Assembly (NCBI RefSeq): GCF_009600605.1
Contig: NZ_VWNA01000001.1
Location: 3,954,501 to 4,018,500, forward strand
Direction: 5' to 3'
Origin: Segnochrobactrum spirostomi
Lineage (GTDB): Bacteria > Pseudomonadota > Alphaproteobacteria > Rhizobiales > Segnochrobactraceae
DNA length: 64,000 nucleotides
This document shows, in pieces, positions 27,099 to 37,300 of the stretch (its first letter is position 1; the number at the start of each line of letters is the position of its first letter). The notes below the pieces were generated by a model that ran no database searches, had not been told where the DNA came from, and saw only the letters and a list, made by a program, of their open reading frames with translations. Made by a program: the position numbers and the translations under genes.

Positions 27099-27734
27099 TC
27101 AGCCGGCTTCGGGTACTGCGTCAGAGAGAGACGTGCCGCCGAGCCCGCGCAGCGCGGTCTCGAAGGCGAAGGCGCAAAGCTGTTCGGCGTCGCCGAAATC
27201 GAGTTCCTTGACGGCGATCATGAGGGTCAGCACGCCGTGCACGGATCCCCACAGCACATGGGTGGCCGCGACCGCGGATGGCGCCGTGATCGCGCCGGCG
27301 TCCAGCGCGGCCTGAACCAAGGCGACCACCTGCCGGTAGTTCGCGAAGGTCTCGCTCCGCTGGCCGAACTCGTCCATGTTCCCCAAATCGTTCTCGAGGA
27401 ACATCAGCCGGAAGCGATCGCGATCGGCGAGAGCGAAGCGGGCGTAGGCGAGGCAAATGTCGCGGAGGACCGGGATCGGCTCCCGGCCTGGCCGGTCCGC
27501 CTCGGTGAACCGCAGGTTCAACTCGTCGAGTGCGGCGGACCAAGAGGCGTTGAGCACGTGTTGCTTCGTCGGGAAATACCGATAGAGCGCCCCGGCGGTC
27601 AGGCCGAGTCCCTCCGCGAGGCGGCGCATCGACAAGGCCGCATACCCGTCCGATGCAACGATCCTCGCGGTCTCGCGCAGAATCCGCTCGCGCATTTCGG
27701 TCAGTTCGTCAGGCGTGAGGGCAGGGCGCGGCAT
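27099..27734 (-). CDS. TetR/AcrR family repressor
   Basis: A 211-aa regulator. The N-terminal helix-turn-helix is ILRETARIVASDGYAALSMR with LTAGALYRYFPTKQ; the rest is a ligand-binding helical domain of the WHG/TetR_C type (FALADRDRFRLMFLEND, HVLWGSVHGVLTL). A long inverted repeat begins 8 bp upstream of the start, which fits autorepression. The downstream lipoprotein is the only gene in the same direction. The ligand is unknown. Confidence 0.9.
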   Translation of the reverse strand: MPRPALTPDELTEMRERILRETARIVASDGYAALSMRRLAEGLGLTAGALYRYFPTKQHVLNASWSAALDELNLRFTEADRPGREPIPVLRDICLAYARFALADRDRFRLMFLENDLGNMDEFGQRSETFANYRQVVALVQAALDAGAITAPSAVAATHVLWGSVHGVLTLMIAVKELDFGDAEQLCAFAFETALRGLGGTSLSDAVPEAG

Positions 27735-27741
27735 GGAGCGA

Positions 27742-27780
27742 CGTTTACGGAACGCAATTGATATACGCGTTCAGTAAACG
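27742..27780. promoter_or_regulatory. TetR operator: 14-bp inverted repeat
   Basis: CGTTTACGGAACGC (27742-27755) and its near-exact inverse GCGTTCAGTAAACG (27767-27780) flank 11 bp, with 13 of 14 positions paired. It lies directly upstream of the TetR gene in a locally AT-rich stretch that includes ATTGATATAC. This is probably the repressor's own operator over its promoter. Confidence 0.75.
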
Positions 27781-27930
27781 ACGTTCAGGATTCCGTCAAG
27801 CGCCACGCCACGCGCATCCGCTCATGCGCGGCGGCGCGATGTCGTCGCCGTTCGGGGGACGCTTCCGGGACCGGGCCGGCCGTCGAAAGGCGGCCCGGTC
27901 GGGTCGGGGGACGCGGGTCTGCGCTCTCGC

Positions 27931-28239
27931 CTAAATCGGATTGAGAGAAATCGTCATCTCGACGCCCGGTGCCTGCGGCGTCGTTCCCTTGATGACGAGG
28001 GGGCTGCCCTGCTTGAAGGTGCCGTCGATCGACAAGTCATAATCGTTGCTGCCGAGGATCGAGTGCATCCCGGGAACGTCGGAGTGCTTGGCGATCTTCA
28101 ACCCGCAGCCCGAGGGGCCGAGGATCGTGACGAAGGCGCCGCGCGGGATCTCCATGCTGATGTCGCGAACCGCGGTCGACGCGCCGTAGATCTTGCTCAC
28201 GGCGCGGAGCTCGACGGCGTTGGGCGTGGGGTCCGTCAT
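27931..28239 (-). pseudogene. ABC transporter ATPase, truncated and fused at the Walker A motif
   Basis: The first 46 residues are a normal PotA-type ATPase start (AVELRAVSKIYGASTAVRDI, then VTILGPSGCG). Just where GKTT of the Walker A motif should follow, the frame continues into an unrelated 56-residue sequence (LKIAKHSDVPGMHS to VEMTISLNPI) and stops. Walker B, the LSGGQ signature and the switch regions are all missing, so it cannot hydrolyse ATP. A deletion probably joined the 5' end of the ATPase gene to the 3' end of another gene. It is the last gene of the ABC operon, three bases after the permease stop. The origin of the tail is not recognised. Confidence 0.85.
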
Positions 28240-28242
28240 CGG

Positions 28243-29040
28243 TCACTGCTCGCTTTCGCGGCGGCTCTGGCCGAGGATCCAGATCTGGGCGGACACGCTG
28301 ATCGTCAGCGTCACCAGGATCACCAAGGCTGAAAGCGCATAAATCTTCGGGGAAATGACCTGCCGCATCGACGTCCAGATCGCGATGGGCAGCGTCTCCG
28401 TGAAGCCCGCCAGGAACCAGGCGACGACGAATTCGCCGAACGCGTCCGTGAAGGCGAGCATGAGCACCGCGACGAGCGCCGGCGCGACCAGGGGCAGGAT
28501 GACCTCGCGGAAGGTGACGAACTCGTTGGCCCCGAGATTCATCGCCGCCTCGATGTAGCTCCGCCGGAAGCCCAGAAACCGGGAATAGAGCATCAGCGTC
28601 GCGTAGCTCGAGGTCATGGTGGTGTGGGCGAGCACGATCGCCGGCTGCCCGACGAGATCCGGGGCGACGCGGAACAGCACCGTGAGGCCGAGCCCGAGGA
28701 CGAGCTGCGGCAGCACCACCGGGCCGAGCACCAGGCAGAGCACGAGCGACTTCATCCGCATCGGCCGCCAGGCGAGCACCATCGCCGCCGGCATGGCGAG
28801 TGCCGTCGAGAGCAGCGCCGCGATGGAGGCGAGGCGCAGGCTCGTCAACAGCGAGCCGACCAAGCGATCGTCGCCGAGGCTCGCGGCGAACCACGCCGTC
28901 GTGAATTCGCTGAGGGGCAGGCCCGGGATCGCCTTGGCATCGAACGCGAACAGAAGGATCACGCCGATCGGCAGATAGAGGAAGGCGTAGAGCAGCACGG
29001 CATAGGCCGGCAGCGCCCAGCCCAGAGAGGGACGCGTCAT
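28243..29040 (-). CDS. ABC transporter permease, PotC-like
   Basis: Inner-membrane permease of 265 aa in the spermidine/putrescine (BPD_transp_1) family. About six membrane segments are visible, starting LPAYAVLLYAFLYLPIGVIL. The ATPase-contact EAA loop is EAAMNLGANEFVTFREVILP. It overlaps the upstream permease by four bases (ATGA), so the two are coupled. Together they form the channel of an importer for a polyamine-like or small organic cation/amino acid substrate. The cognate ATPase gene immediately downstream is broken. Confidence 0.92.
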   Translation of the reverse strand: MTRPSLGWALPAYAVLLYAFLYLPIGVILLFAFDAKAIPGLPLSEFTTAWFAASLGDDRLVGSLLTSLRLASIAALLSTALAMPAAMVLAWRPMRMKSLVLCLVLGPVVLPQLVLGLGLTVLFRVAPDLVGQPAIVLAHTTMTSSYATLMLYSRFLGFRRSYIEAAMNLGANEFVTFREVILPLVAPALVAVLMLAFTDAFGEFVVAWFLAGFTETLPIAIWTSMRQVISPKIYALSALVILVTLTISVSAQIWILGQSRRESEQ

Positions 29041-29927
29041 GAGCCGACCTCTCCACTCGCGCGGCGGATCCACTTCATCGACAGCGCCAGGGCGGCGAAG
29101 ACGAGCACGAGCAGGATCACGGCCATGGCGGCGCCGCTCGGCCAATCGAGCCGGCGCTGGAACTCGTCCTGGATCACCTGCGAGAACATCAGTTGCTTGC
29201 CGCCGCCGAGCAGGGCCGGGGTGACAAACTCGCCGAGACCGAACACGAAGCAGAACACGGCGCCGACCACCAGACCCGGGGCGGAGAGCGGCAGGATCAC
29301 CTCGAAAAAGGTCCGGGTCGGGCTGGCGTTGAGGTCCATCGCCGCGTCGATCCAGGAATCGTGGATGTTGGTGATCGCGGCATAGAGCGGCAGCACGTAG
29401 AGCGGCAGGTAGGCGTAGATCAGCCCGATCGCCGTCGAAATCGGCGAATAGAGCAGGAAGCCCAGGGGCTCGCCGGTGAGACCGAGCGCCATGATCGCCT
29501 GATTGATGACGCCGTGCTCGCCGAGCAGCAGCCGCCAGGCCGCGACGCGCATCACGATGCTGACCCAGAACGGCGCGATGACGGCGACGAGCAGCAGGCC
29601 GCGCCAGGGCCCCGCCTTCTTCGCGATCAGGTAGGCGACGGGATAAGCGAGGATGGCGCAGGCGACCGTGACGAACGCCGCCGTCTCCACCGAGAGGAGG
29701 AGTGCCCGCCAGATCGCCGGCCGGGCCAAGATCGCGACATAATTGTCGAAGGTGAAATCCGGGATCAGGCGATAGTTCTTGCTGCGCCAGACGCTCAATC
29801 CGAAGATCAGCACCACCGGCACGACGAAGAAGACGACCTGCCAGAGCACGAGCGGCATGAGGCCCGCAGTCGGCAGGATCGACGTCAGGAACGATCGCCG
29901 CCGCGGCGGCCCGAGCGGCGCCGTCAT
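29037..29927 (-). CDS. ABC transporter permease, PotB-like
   Basis: Inner-membrane permease of 296 aa, BPD_transp_1 family. The N-terminal segment is LVLWQVVFFVVPVVLIFGLS; the EAA loop is DAAMDLNASPTRTFFEVILP; six membrane segments are expected. ATG 29927 overlaps the racemase stop. It pairs with the PotC-like permease. The operon order is binding protein, racemase, PotB, PotC, broken ATPase. Confidence 0.92.
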   Translation of the reverse strand: MTAPLGPPRRRSFLTSILPTAGLMPLVLWQVVFFVVPVVLIFGLSVWRSKNYRLIPDFTFDNYVAILARPAIWRALLLSVETAAFVTVACAILAYPVAYLIAKKAGPWRGLLLVAVIAPFWVSIVMRVAAWRLLLGEHGVINQAIMALGLTGEPLGFLLYSPISTAIGLIYAYLPLYVLPLYAAITNIHDSWIDAAMDLNASPTRTFFEVILPLSAPGLVVGAVFCFVFGLGEFVTPALLGGGKQLMFSQVIQDEFQRRLDWPSGAAMAVILLVLVFAALALSMKWIRRASGEVGS

Positions 29928-30658
29928 CAGGCGAACGCGTATTCGCCGCGCGCGAAGGCCGGCGTCGGATAGGCACGCTTCGAGGGCTTCAGCCCGGTCG
30001 CGACCATGGCACGGGCGAAATGCAGCGCGACCTTTCCGGGGTCGATGACGGGGATGAACACGCCGAAATGGCGGGCCAATGCCTCCTCGACCGCGAGCGC
30101 CATGTCGAAGCCGGTGCCGGTGCAGCCCATGACGAAGGCTTCCGCCCCGTCGCGCTCCACCGCGTCGATGCTCTCGGCGATGATGTGGTCGAGACAGCTT
30201 TCGTCGAGGGCGAGCACGCTCGCCCCGGCGGCGCGGACGGAGGCGAGATTGCGCTCCAGCCCGTAGCGCGCCACCACCCGACGGATCAGCGGAAACAGCG
30301 GCGTCTCCGTGATGAAGACGGTGAACCGGCCCGACAGCATCGCCGCCATATGGAGCGAGGCTTCGCCCTCGCCGACGATCGGGATCGATACCAGCTCGCG
30401 CGCGCCCGACAGGCCCGGATCGGTGAAGCAGGCGATGGTGCAGGCGTCGACGCCATCCGCCTCCGCCTCGCGGGCGAGGCGCATGACCTCGGGGGCCGCG
30501 AGGGCGGAATCGAACTCCGCCTCGATGGAGGCCGTGCCGCGCTTCAGCGGAACGGCGGAAATCTCCACGCCCTCGCCGGCGAAGGAGCGGTACTCCGCCT
30601 CCGCCTTGCCGACGAGTTCCTTGGAATCGAGAACGGGAACGATCACACGGATATGCAT
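29927..30658 (-). CDS. Aspartate/glutamate (hydantoin) racemase family protein
   Basis: A 243-aa cytoplasmic enzyme of the Asp/Glu/hydantoin racemase superfamily, which inverts a carbon stereocentre with two cysteines. The first is in DACTIACFTDPGLSGAREL and the second in EAFVMGCTGTGFDMA. PIVGEGEASLHMAAML lies between them. Encoded inside a polyamine-type ABC operon, it probably racemises or processes the imported compound (an amino acid, hydantoin or similar). It starts 11 bp after the binding-protein stop. Confidence 0.88.
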   Translation of the reverse strand: MHIRVIVPVLDSKELVGKAEAEYRSFAGEGVEISAVPLKRGTASIEAEFDSALAAPEVMRLAREAEADGVDACTIACFTDPGLSGARELVSIPIVGEGEASLHMAAMLSGRFTVFITETPLFPLIRRVVARYGLERNLASVRAAGASVLALDESCLDHIIAESIDAVERDGAEAFVMGCTGTGFDMALAVEEALARHFGVFIPVIDPGKVALHFARAMVATGLKPSKRAYPTPAFARGEYAFA

Positions 30659-30669
30659 GGCGGAGCGCC

Positions 30670-31797
30670 TCAGCCCATCTTGAAGGTTTGCCAGGCGTCG
30701 GCCCAGGCATTCTCGTCGACGGGCGCGAGGCTCATCTGGCAATTGGCGACCCACTCTTCCATCTTGTCGAGGCCGAGGGCCTTGACCTGCTCGGGGGTGA
30801 GGAGGTCCTTCACCTTGGCGTTGGTGACGGCGAACTTGTCCGCGCCCCAGGCCATCTGCTTCATCGCCTTGGCGCTCGTCATGTAGTTGATGTAGGCGAG
30901 CGCGGAGGCGAGGTGTTCGGTGCCCCGCACGATCTGGAGCGTCTCCATCCACATGGCGCCGCCTTGCTTGGGGATGGACAGCTCGACGTCGGCACCGTTG
31001 AGCCGCGCCGTCGTGCGCACGTTGTCGCTCGACGAGCCCCACACCATCCACGCCTCGCGGTTCGTGAGGTCGGACTTGACGGTGCCCATGTCGGATTGGA
31101 GCGCCCGCATGTTGGGGCGGAAGGCGATCATCTTGTCGAGGATCTTCTGGAGCGCCTCGCCGGTCGCCTCCTCGGGCTTCGGCTGGCCGATCCACTTGCC
31201 CGTCATCCACAGATAGAGCTCGGGCCAGTCGATGATCTCGACGCGTCCCTTGAGGGAGGGATCCCAGGCGAGTTCGGCGTCGGAGGCGGCGGCCGCGGAA
31301 ATCTTATCCGGCCAGTAGACGAACCCGTTCACCCCGAAGCGCGTCGGGATGCCGTAGACCTTGCCGTCCACCATGGTCTCGGGCCGGTTGCGGAAGGCGG
31401 GGAGGGTTTCCTCCAGCGAGGGAAGCTTCGCGGTATCGATCGGCAGCGTCAGCCCGGCGGCGGCGAACTTCGAGGTCCAGACCGCATCCGGGTTGATGAC
31501 GTCGAACTTGGTCGTGCCGGCCTGCACGAGGCTCAACTGGGCCCCGTTGCTCTCGGCTTCCTTGATGTTGAGCTGGACGCCGGTGAGCTCGGTGAAGCCG
31601 CGCATCAGCTCGGGATCGTCGTATCCCGCCCAGGCCAGCACGTTGAGCGGGCCGGTCAGCTTTGTCTCGCCGGCATAAGCGGGCTTCGAGAAATCGACCT
31701 GCGAAGCGATCGTCGCGAACATGGCCGCCTGAGCGCCGAAACGCAGGACGTCGCGTCGGCTTGGGGACGGAGTGTGGAAGACGCGAGACCCGGACAT
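30670..31797 (-). CDS. ABC transporter substrate-binding protein, PotD-like, Tat-exported
   Basis: A 375-aa periplasmic binding protein. The N-terminal SRRDVLRFGAQAAMFATIAS is a twin-arginine signal. The mature protein begins LNVLAWAGYDDPELMRGFTE, the fold of SBP_bac_8/PotD-type proteins, with GIPTRFGVNGFVYWPDKISA and the hinge segment later. First gene of the five-gene ABC operon. The ligand is not predictable; polyamines, amino acids and hydantoins are all plausible given the racemase. Confidence 0.92.
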   Translation of the reverse strand: MSGSRVFHTPSPSRRDVLRFGAQAAMFATIASQVDFSKPAYAGETKLTGPLNVLAWAGYDDPELMRGFTELTGVQLNIKEAESNGAQLSLVQAGTTKFDVINPDAVWTSKFAAAGLTLPIDTAKLPSLEETLPAFRNRPETMVDGKVYGIPTRFGVNGFVYWPDKISAAAASDAELAWDPSLKGRVEIIDWPELYLWMTGKWIGQPKPEEATGEALQKILDKMIAFRPNMRALQSDMGTVKSDLTNREAWMVWGSSSDNVRTTARLNGADVELSIPKQGGAMWMETLQIVRGTEHLASALAYINYMTSAKAMKQMAWGADKFAVTNAKVKDLLTPEQVKALGLDKMEEWVANCQMSLAPVDENAWADAWQTFKMG

Positions 31798-31880
31798 GCG
31801 ACCATTCCCTCTTGGAGCGGGGCGACTACCACCGCAATTTATGTCCGTTCTATAAGTCTCGATCGGGCGCCGCTTCCATA

Positions 31881-31894
31881 GTGACCGCAGTCAC
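31881..31894. promoter_or_regulatory. Short palindrome between ABC operon and LuxR gene
   Basis: GTGAC-CGCA-GTCAC is a perfect 5-bp inverted repeat in the divergent 175-bp gap. It is a possible operator for the LuxR-type regulator, but it is short and could be chance. Confidence 0.35.
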
Positions 31895-31972
31895 CGGTGC
31901 GGCGCGCCCGAAGGGCTTCGCTGGCACATTTTCTGCTTCGCTGCCGGCGCACAGCACAGGAACAGGCGGTCG

Positions 31973-32991
31973 ATGCAACGGCAGGGGCTTTGTCACGATC
32001 TACCGGTCGGCTTCGGCAGGGACATGGCGCGGGTGCTGTCCCGCATCGGCCGTGAGGATTTCTACGAAACCGTCATCGATGCGGTCGCGCCGCTGATCCC
32101 GTGCGACTTCTGGATCATGGCCCGCTACGAGTTCGCCGCGAAGCCGACCATCATCGCCGAATCCGGCATGGCGCCGCGGGCCAAGTCCGCCTACACGAAC
32201 AAGCTCTGGCACCTCGACCCCCTGTCGCGCACGCCAATGGCGGGCGATCGCCACCGGGCCATCAGCCTGCGAAATCTCTGCGAGGACGGTCCGATCGACC
32301 GCACCTACGCCCGCTATCTCGACGTCGATCTCGGCATCGTCGACGAGCTCGCGCTGCTCCTGCCGCTGAGCGAGCGCAGCTTCCTCGCACTCTGCCTCGA
32401 CCGGCACCGCGAGACCTTCTGCGAACAGGAGCTCCGGCTGGCGTCGGAGATCCTCGACATCCTGCTCGAAATGCACCGCCAGCACGTGCTGCGTTCGATC
32501 GAAAAGCAGGTCGCCCGCACCGCAGGCTTCTCCGGCGATCGCAGCGCCGAGATTCTGATCCTGACCGGCGACGGCGGGCGCCTCTTTCAATCGGACGGCT
32601 GGTCGGAGGCCGCCCGCCAGGCCTTCGACCGCGATGCCCTGCCGGCCAAGGAGGCGGGCCGGCACGTGGTGCCGGCGAACGGCGGATGGTGCCTGTTCCG
32701 CCTCGACTGCGAGGGGGCGAAGCCATTCTGCGCGACGCCCACATCTTCGTTTTGCGCAAGGAGCAGCACGATTTCCGCAGCCGCCTCGACCGGCTGGCGC
32801 GGCTCTACGGCCTGACCGAACGGCAGAAGCAGATCGTCCAACTGTCGCTCGAAGGCCACCACAACGCATCGATCGCGCGCCAGCTCGACCTCTCGATCGG
32901 CGGCGTCAAGAATCACAAGCTGCGCATCTATGACAAGCTCGACATCACCAGCGAGCGGGAGCTCCTCCCGGCCTTCCTGATGAGCCTGTGA
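31973..32991 (+). pseudogene. LuxR family regulator, frameshifted before the HTH
   Basis: Two overlapping frames make one regulator of about 340 aa. The first (from 31973 or, more usual in length, ATG 32024 MARVLSRIG behind CAGGG) encodes a sensor domain (DFWIMARYEF, then ELALLLPLSERSFLALCLDR) and runs out of frame after LDCEGAKPF. The second supplies the rest, GEAILRDAHIFVLRKEQHD and a complete LuxR helix-turn-helix (LTERQKQIVQLSLEGHHNAS to GGVKNHKLRIYDKL). Adding one G to the five-G run at 32713-32717 restores a single frame. No acyl-homoserine-lactone domain is recognised. It is divergent from the ABC operon, its probable target. Confidence 0.8.
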
Positions 32992-33143
32992 GGGGAGGGA
33001 TCCCCATCTTACGCACGGTTCGCGGCCTCGCCTTGTTCCGCTTCGTCGCCGCCGATTGACGTCGCGCGTCGCCGCAGCCGGCCGCGATGGCCGGCGGAAG
33101 AGACATCGGCGCGAGAGCTACATTCGAGCTTGTTCGAAAGGGA

Positions 33144-34136
33144 TTATTGTCTGTTGCTCGCGCGAAACGCGCGGGGCGAACATTCGAACTGCGCCTTGAA
33201 CCGCGTTGAAAAGTTGCATGCGTGCTCATATCCGACCGCGAGTGCGATCTGCGAGATCGTCATGTCCGTCTCGAGCAAAAGACGTCTCGCCTCCTCGAGC
33301 CGATGGATGGTCACGAACTGGCTCATGGACAGGCCGTAGAGGCGCTGGAAGCCGTAGGACAACTTGGTTCTGTTGATTCCAACCGCTCGGCTGACGGCTC
33401 TGAGATCATGCGCCGCCATCGGCGCATCAAGGAGAAGGTCATGCGCGGCACGCACCGCTGCGAGATCGCGATCGGTGTGCTTATAGGCGCGATCGGTGCC
33501 GCTCTTGATCATGGAAGAGAGCGCAAAAGCGAGTATTTCCTGCGCCTTGGCTGCCAGAAATGCCGGCTTTAGGCTGCTGACGATACGGGTCTCGAGCATC
33601 TCAGCGGTGAGCCGGCGCGCGTCGCCATCGTATCGCAGCGGATAATGGCAAGCTGGCGCGATCGACAAATCCGCCTCGTAGTCCAAGTGATCGGTTAATT
33701 TTACGCCGAATGTTCTCTCGATCCACTCGGGGTGGCAAGCAATCGTTACGAAGGTTTGCCGTCTTCCTGCAGGCACGGTCTCAGCCACGACCGTGTCAGG
33801 GTCCGCGATGAGAAGTCCTGCGGGATGATCCAGCACATCCTGAAGGAATCTCCCCTCCACGCGGGCAAGAATCGAAACATCGTAGCCGAAGTGGAACCGA
33901 ACCAATCCTTCATCGGTCATTTCATAGCGCTTATCGTGATGGAAAGCGCAGTTGGCGACGATCGCGCGCACGTCCGGCGTACGGAGGTATTCGAGCCGGC
34001 CTTCGCCCTCCGCCTCGGTCAGGGTCTTGGAGGCGAACTCGACGTCAGGCAAGTTCACGGCGCGCAGATGGTCCGGGGTGACGATGCCGGCTTCGATCAG
34101 CTCCGAGGAGCGCCCCCAACGAAACGTCTTCATCAT
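33144..34136 (-). CDS. AraC family regulator, upstream of autotransporter 1
   Basis: About 330 aa. The N-terminal 200 residues are an unrecognised sensor part (FHFGYDVSILARVEGRFLQD). The C-terminal AraC domain has two helix-turn-helices: MAAHDLRAVSRAVGINRTKL and MTISQIALAVGYEHACNFST, ending FECSPRAFRA. ATG 34136 or 34133 follows GCGAGG. The frame is open further upstream without protein character. The gene is less GC-rich than its neighbours. It is divergent from the 1,444-aa autotransporter, which it probably regulates. Confidence 0.88.
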   Translation of the reverse strand: MMKTFRWGRSSELIEAGIVTPDHLRAVNLPDVEFASKTLTEAEGEGRLEYLRTPDVRAIVANCAFHHDKRYEMTDEGLVRFHFGYDVSILARVEGRFLQDVLDHPAGLLIADPDTVVAETVPAGRRQTFVTIACHPEWIERTFGVKLTDHLDYEADLSIAPACHYPLRYDGDARRLTAEMLETRIVSSLKPAFLAAKAQEILAFALSSMIKSGTDRAYKHTDRDLAAVRAAHDLLLDAPMAAHDLRAVSRAVGINRTKLSYGFQRLYGLSMSQFVTIHRLEEARRLLLETDMTISQIALAVGYEHACNFSTRFKAQFECSPRAFRASNRQ

Positions 34137-34362
34137 CCTCGCTCGCTTCAATCCGCCCGCCCACGCCACGAGGCCATGCGCCGTGCGCTTTGAAACGATG
34201 CGGATATCAAACGTCTTTGTGCATTGACCAAAAGACGGAGTCCACGGTCTCACCCTAACGATGGTCGGAAGGTCTGCCGAGGGGGAGTCGGGACGACGTG
34301 CCGGTACGTTCCTGACGATCCGATGCCGACCCGATGCATGCCGGCCTGCGCAGGGGAGAGTG

Positions 34363-37300
34363 ATGTTCTGGTTGAAGCGTGAAGAGAGCCGCCGTGGCTC
34401 CAAATGGGCGCTGCGGGCGTCGACCTGTGCCATTGCGCTGACGCTCTGTGGTGCGCTTCAGCAGGCCGCTCACGCGGATACCGTCTATTGGGACGGTCCG
34501 GCCAACGGGAACTGGTTCGTCGACAGCAATTGGATCTGGGACGGTCACGTCCCGACTGCAGCCGACACCGCGCGCATCGATTCGGCAGGCCCCCTCATCG
34601 CGACCAGCACGACCGGGTCCGTCGGCACCCTGCAGATCGGCACCAACGGCACCGGAACGCTCACGGTCCAAGGCGGCCTGAACTCCGGCACCGCCACGCT
34701 CGGATACAATACATCGTCTGAAGGGACGCTGACGGTCTCCGGCGGAACCTGGACCAACTCCGGCTCACTGTACGTCGGCTATGCAGGCATAGGAACGGTC
34801 GCGCTCACCAACGGCGCCACCGCCACGTCCGGCGCGACTTACCTGGGAGCAGGCGGCGGCGGATCGGGTACGATCACCGTCTCCGGTGGTTCCTCGTTCG
34901 CGAGCACCGGCACCCTCTTCATCGGCTATGCCGGCAATGGCGGCATGCCATCCGCGGCTGCGGGCTCCGGCACGCTCACCGTCACCGGTGGCTCCGTGAC
35001 GAGCGCCGGCGCCACCCTCGCCGATGGGCTCGGTTCGACGGGGCAGGCCACCCTGTCCGGCGGCACATCGCAGTGGACCAACACCGGGGCGCTCGTCGTC
35101 GGCGGTGGTGGTATAGGCACGTTGTCGTTGGACGGCGGGGCTTCCCTCTCGACCGATTCCCTGACCATCGGCTCTCTGGCTGCGGTCGGGTCGAGCCGTG
35201 TGACGGTTGATGGCTCAGGTTCGCATCTCACGAGCACCGGCAGCCTCATCGTCGGCAACTTCGGCACGGGCTCGCTGGCTGTTCAGGCGGGCGGCCGCGT
35301 CTCCGCCGACGGAGCGATCATCGGCCGGCATTCGGACAGCAGCGCCGTGGTCACCGGGAGTGGCTCGACCTGGACGACCGGCAACCTTCAGGTTGGCGGC
35401 GACGTCTCGGATCCCACGGGAACGCTGGGCCATGGGACCTTGACCGTCTCAAACGGAGGCGAGGTGGTCAGCACGGCTGCCCAATTGGGAGCGGTCGCCG
35501 GCGCGCAGGGCACCGTCATCGTGGACGGGGCCGGATCCCTTTGGCAGGTCAACGGCGGCAGCCTGTCCGTCGGCTTCAACGGCACCGGAGATTTGACGAT
35601 CCGCAACGGTGCCTCCGTCAGTTCGAGCAATGCCACCATCGGCAGCAACGCCGCGAGTCAGGGCTCGGCGACCGTCGCCGGAACCGGCAGCCACTGGACG
35701 AGCTCGGGCAACATCTATGTGGGCAACGGCGGCAACGGCTCGCTCTCCGTCGAGAACGGGGGCGTCGTGTCCGCCGTTGACGGCTATGTGGCCACGCTGA
35801 CCGGCTCCACCTCCAGCCTCAGCGTGACCGGTGCGAACGCCGCCGCGAACTTCTCCGGCGTGTTCATCGCGGGCTACAGCACGGGAACCGTCGCCACCGT
35901 CACATTGAGCAATGGCGGCCAGATCCGCGGGGTGCAGGGGACGCTCGGAGACCTGGCGGGGTCGTCGGGAACCATGAGTGTCAGCGGTCGCGGCTCGCAG
36001 TGGTCCGCCTTCGTCGACACCAACGTGAGCTATTCCGGCTACATGAACGTGGGGCGGCTCGGCACGGGCAGCCTGTCGATCACCGACGGTGGGGCGGTTA
36101 CGGGCTACCGGCTCTATATCGGCAACGAGGCTGGGTCTGTCGGCAGCGTCGTCCTGAGCGGCAGCGGCTCTCGGATCGAAATGACCAGCAATCTCTATGT
36201 CGGGAGCGAGGGCACCGGTACGCTGACGCTGTCCGATGGAGCCGAGATCCATGCCGCAGCCATCAAGATCGGCTATCTCGCCGGCTCCGTCGGCACGCTC
36301 AACATCGGTGCCGCGGCAGGCCGATCCGCCGCGGCCGCCGGGACTCTGGACGCCGCTGAGATCGTCCTCGGGGATGGCGACAGCCGGCTCGTCCTCAATC
36401 ACACCGACACCGATTACGGCATCGCCGCGAATATCACCGGCTCTGGAACGCTGCTCGTCCTGAGCGGCACGACCGCCCTGACCGGAACCAATACCTACAC
36501 CGGGGGCACGACGATCACGGCCGGGACGCTGCAGATCGGCAACGGCGGCACGACGGGTTCGATCGCCGGCGACGTGACGGACAACGGCACGCTCGCCTTC
36601 AACCGCGCCGATGACGTCACCTTCGCCGGCGTGATCTCCGGCACGGGCGCGCTCGTCCAGGCTGGGTCGGGCACCCTGACCCTCACCGGAGCGAACACCT
36701 ATTCGGGTGGCACGACGGTGTCGGCTGGCACCCTCGTCGGCAACGCGACGAGCCTGCAGGGCAACATCGCCAACAACGCCGCGGTCGTGTTCAACCAGAC
36801 TGGAAACGGTACCTACGCGGCGGCCATCTCCGGTACCGGGTCGATGACCAAGACCGGCGCTGGCACCCTCATCCTGATCGGGGAGAACACGTATACCGGC
36901 GGCACCACGATCTCCGAGGGCACGCTGCAGATCGGCAACGGCGGCACCACGGGCGCGCTCGTCGGCGCCATCGTCAACAACGCGGCGCTCGTCTTCAACC
37001 GCTCCGACACCTACAACTTCCCCGGCACCATCTCCGGCCCGGGTTCGGTGACGATCATCGGCGGCACGGTGAACTTCACCGGCGCCAACTCCTATGCGGG
37101 CCCGATCTCGGTCGCCGACGCGACGTTCGAACTGGCGCCGGGGGCGGTCTCGGCCTCGAGCTACACGATCGGCTTCGGCGGCGTGATCGGCGGCACCGGC
37201 ACCATCGGGGGCCTGAGCGTGCTCGACGGCGGTACGGCCTCGCCCGGCTATTCGCCCGGCACGCTCACCGTGAACGGCAACGTGACGTTCGGGTCGGGCT

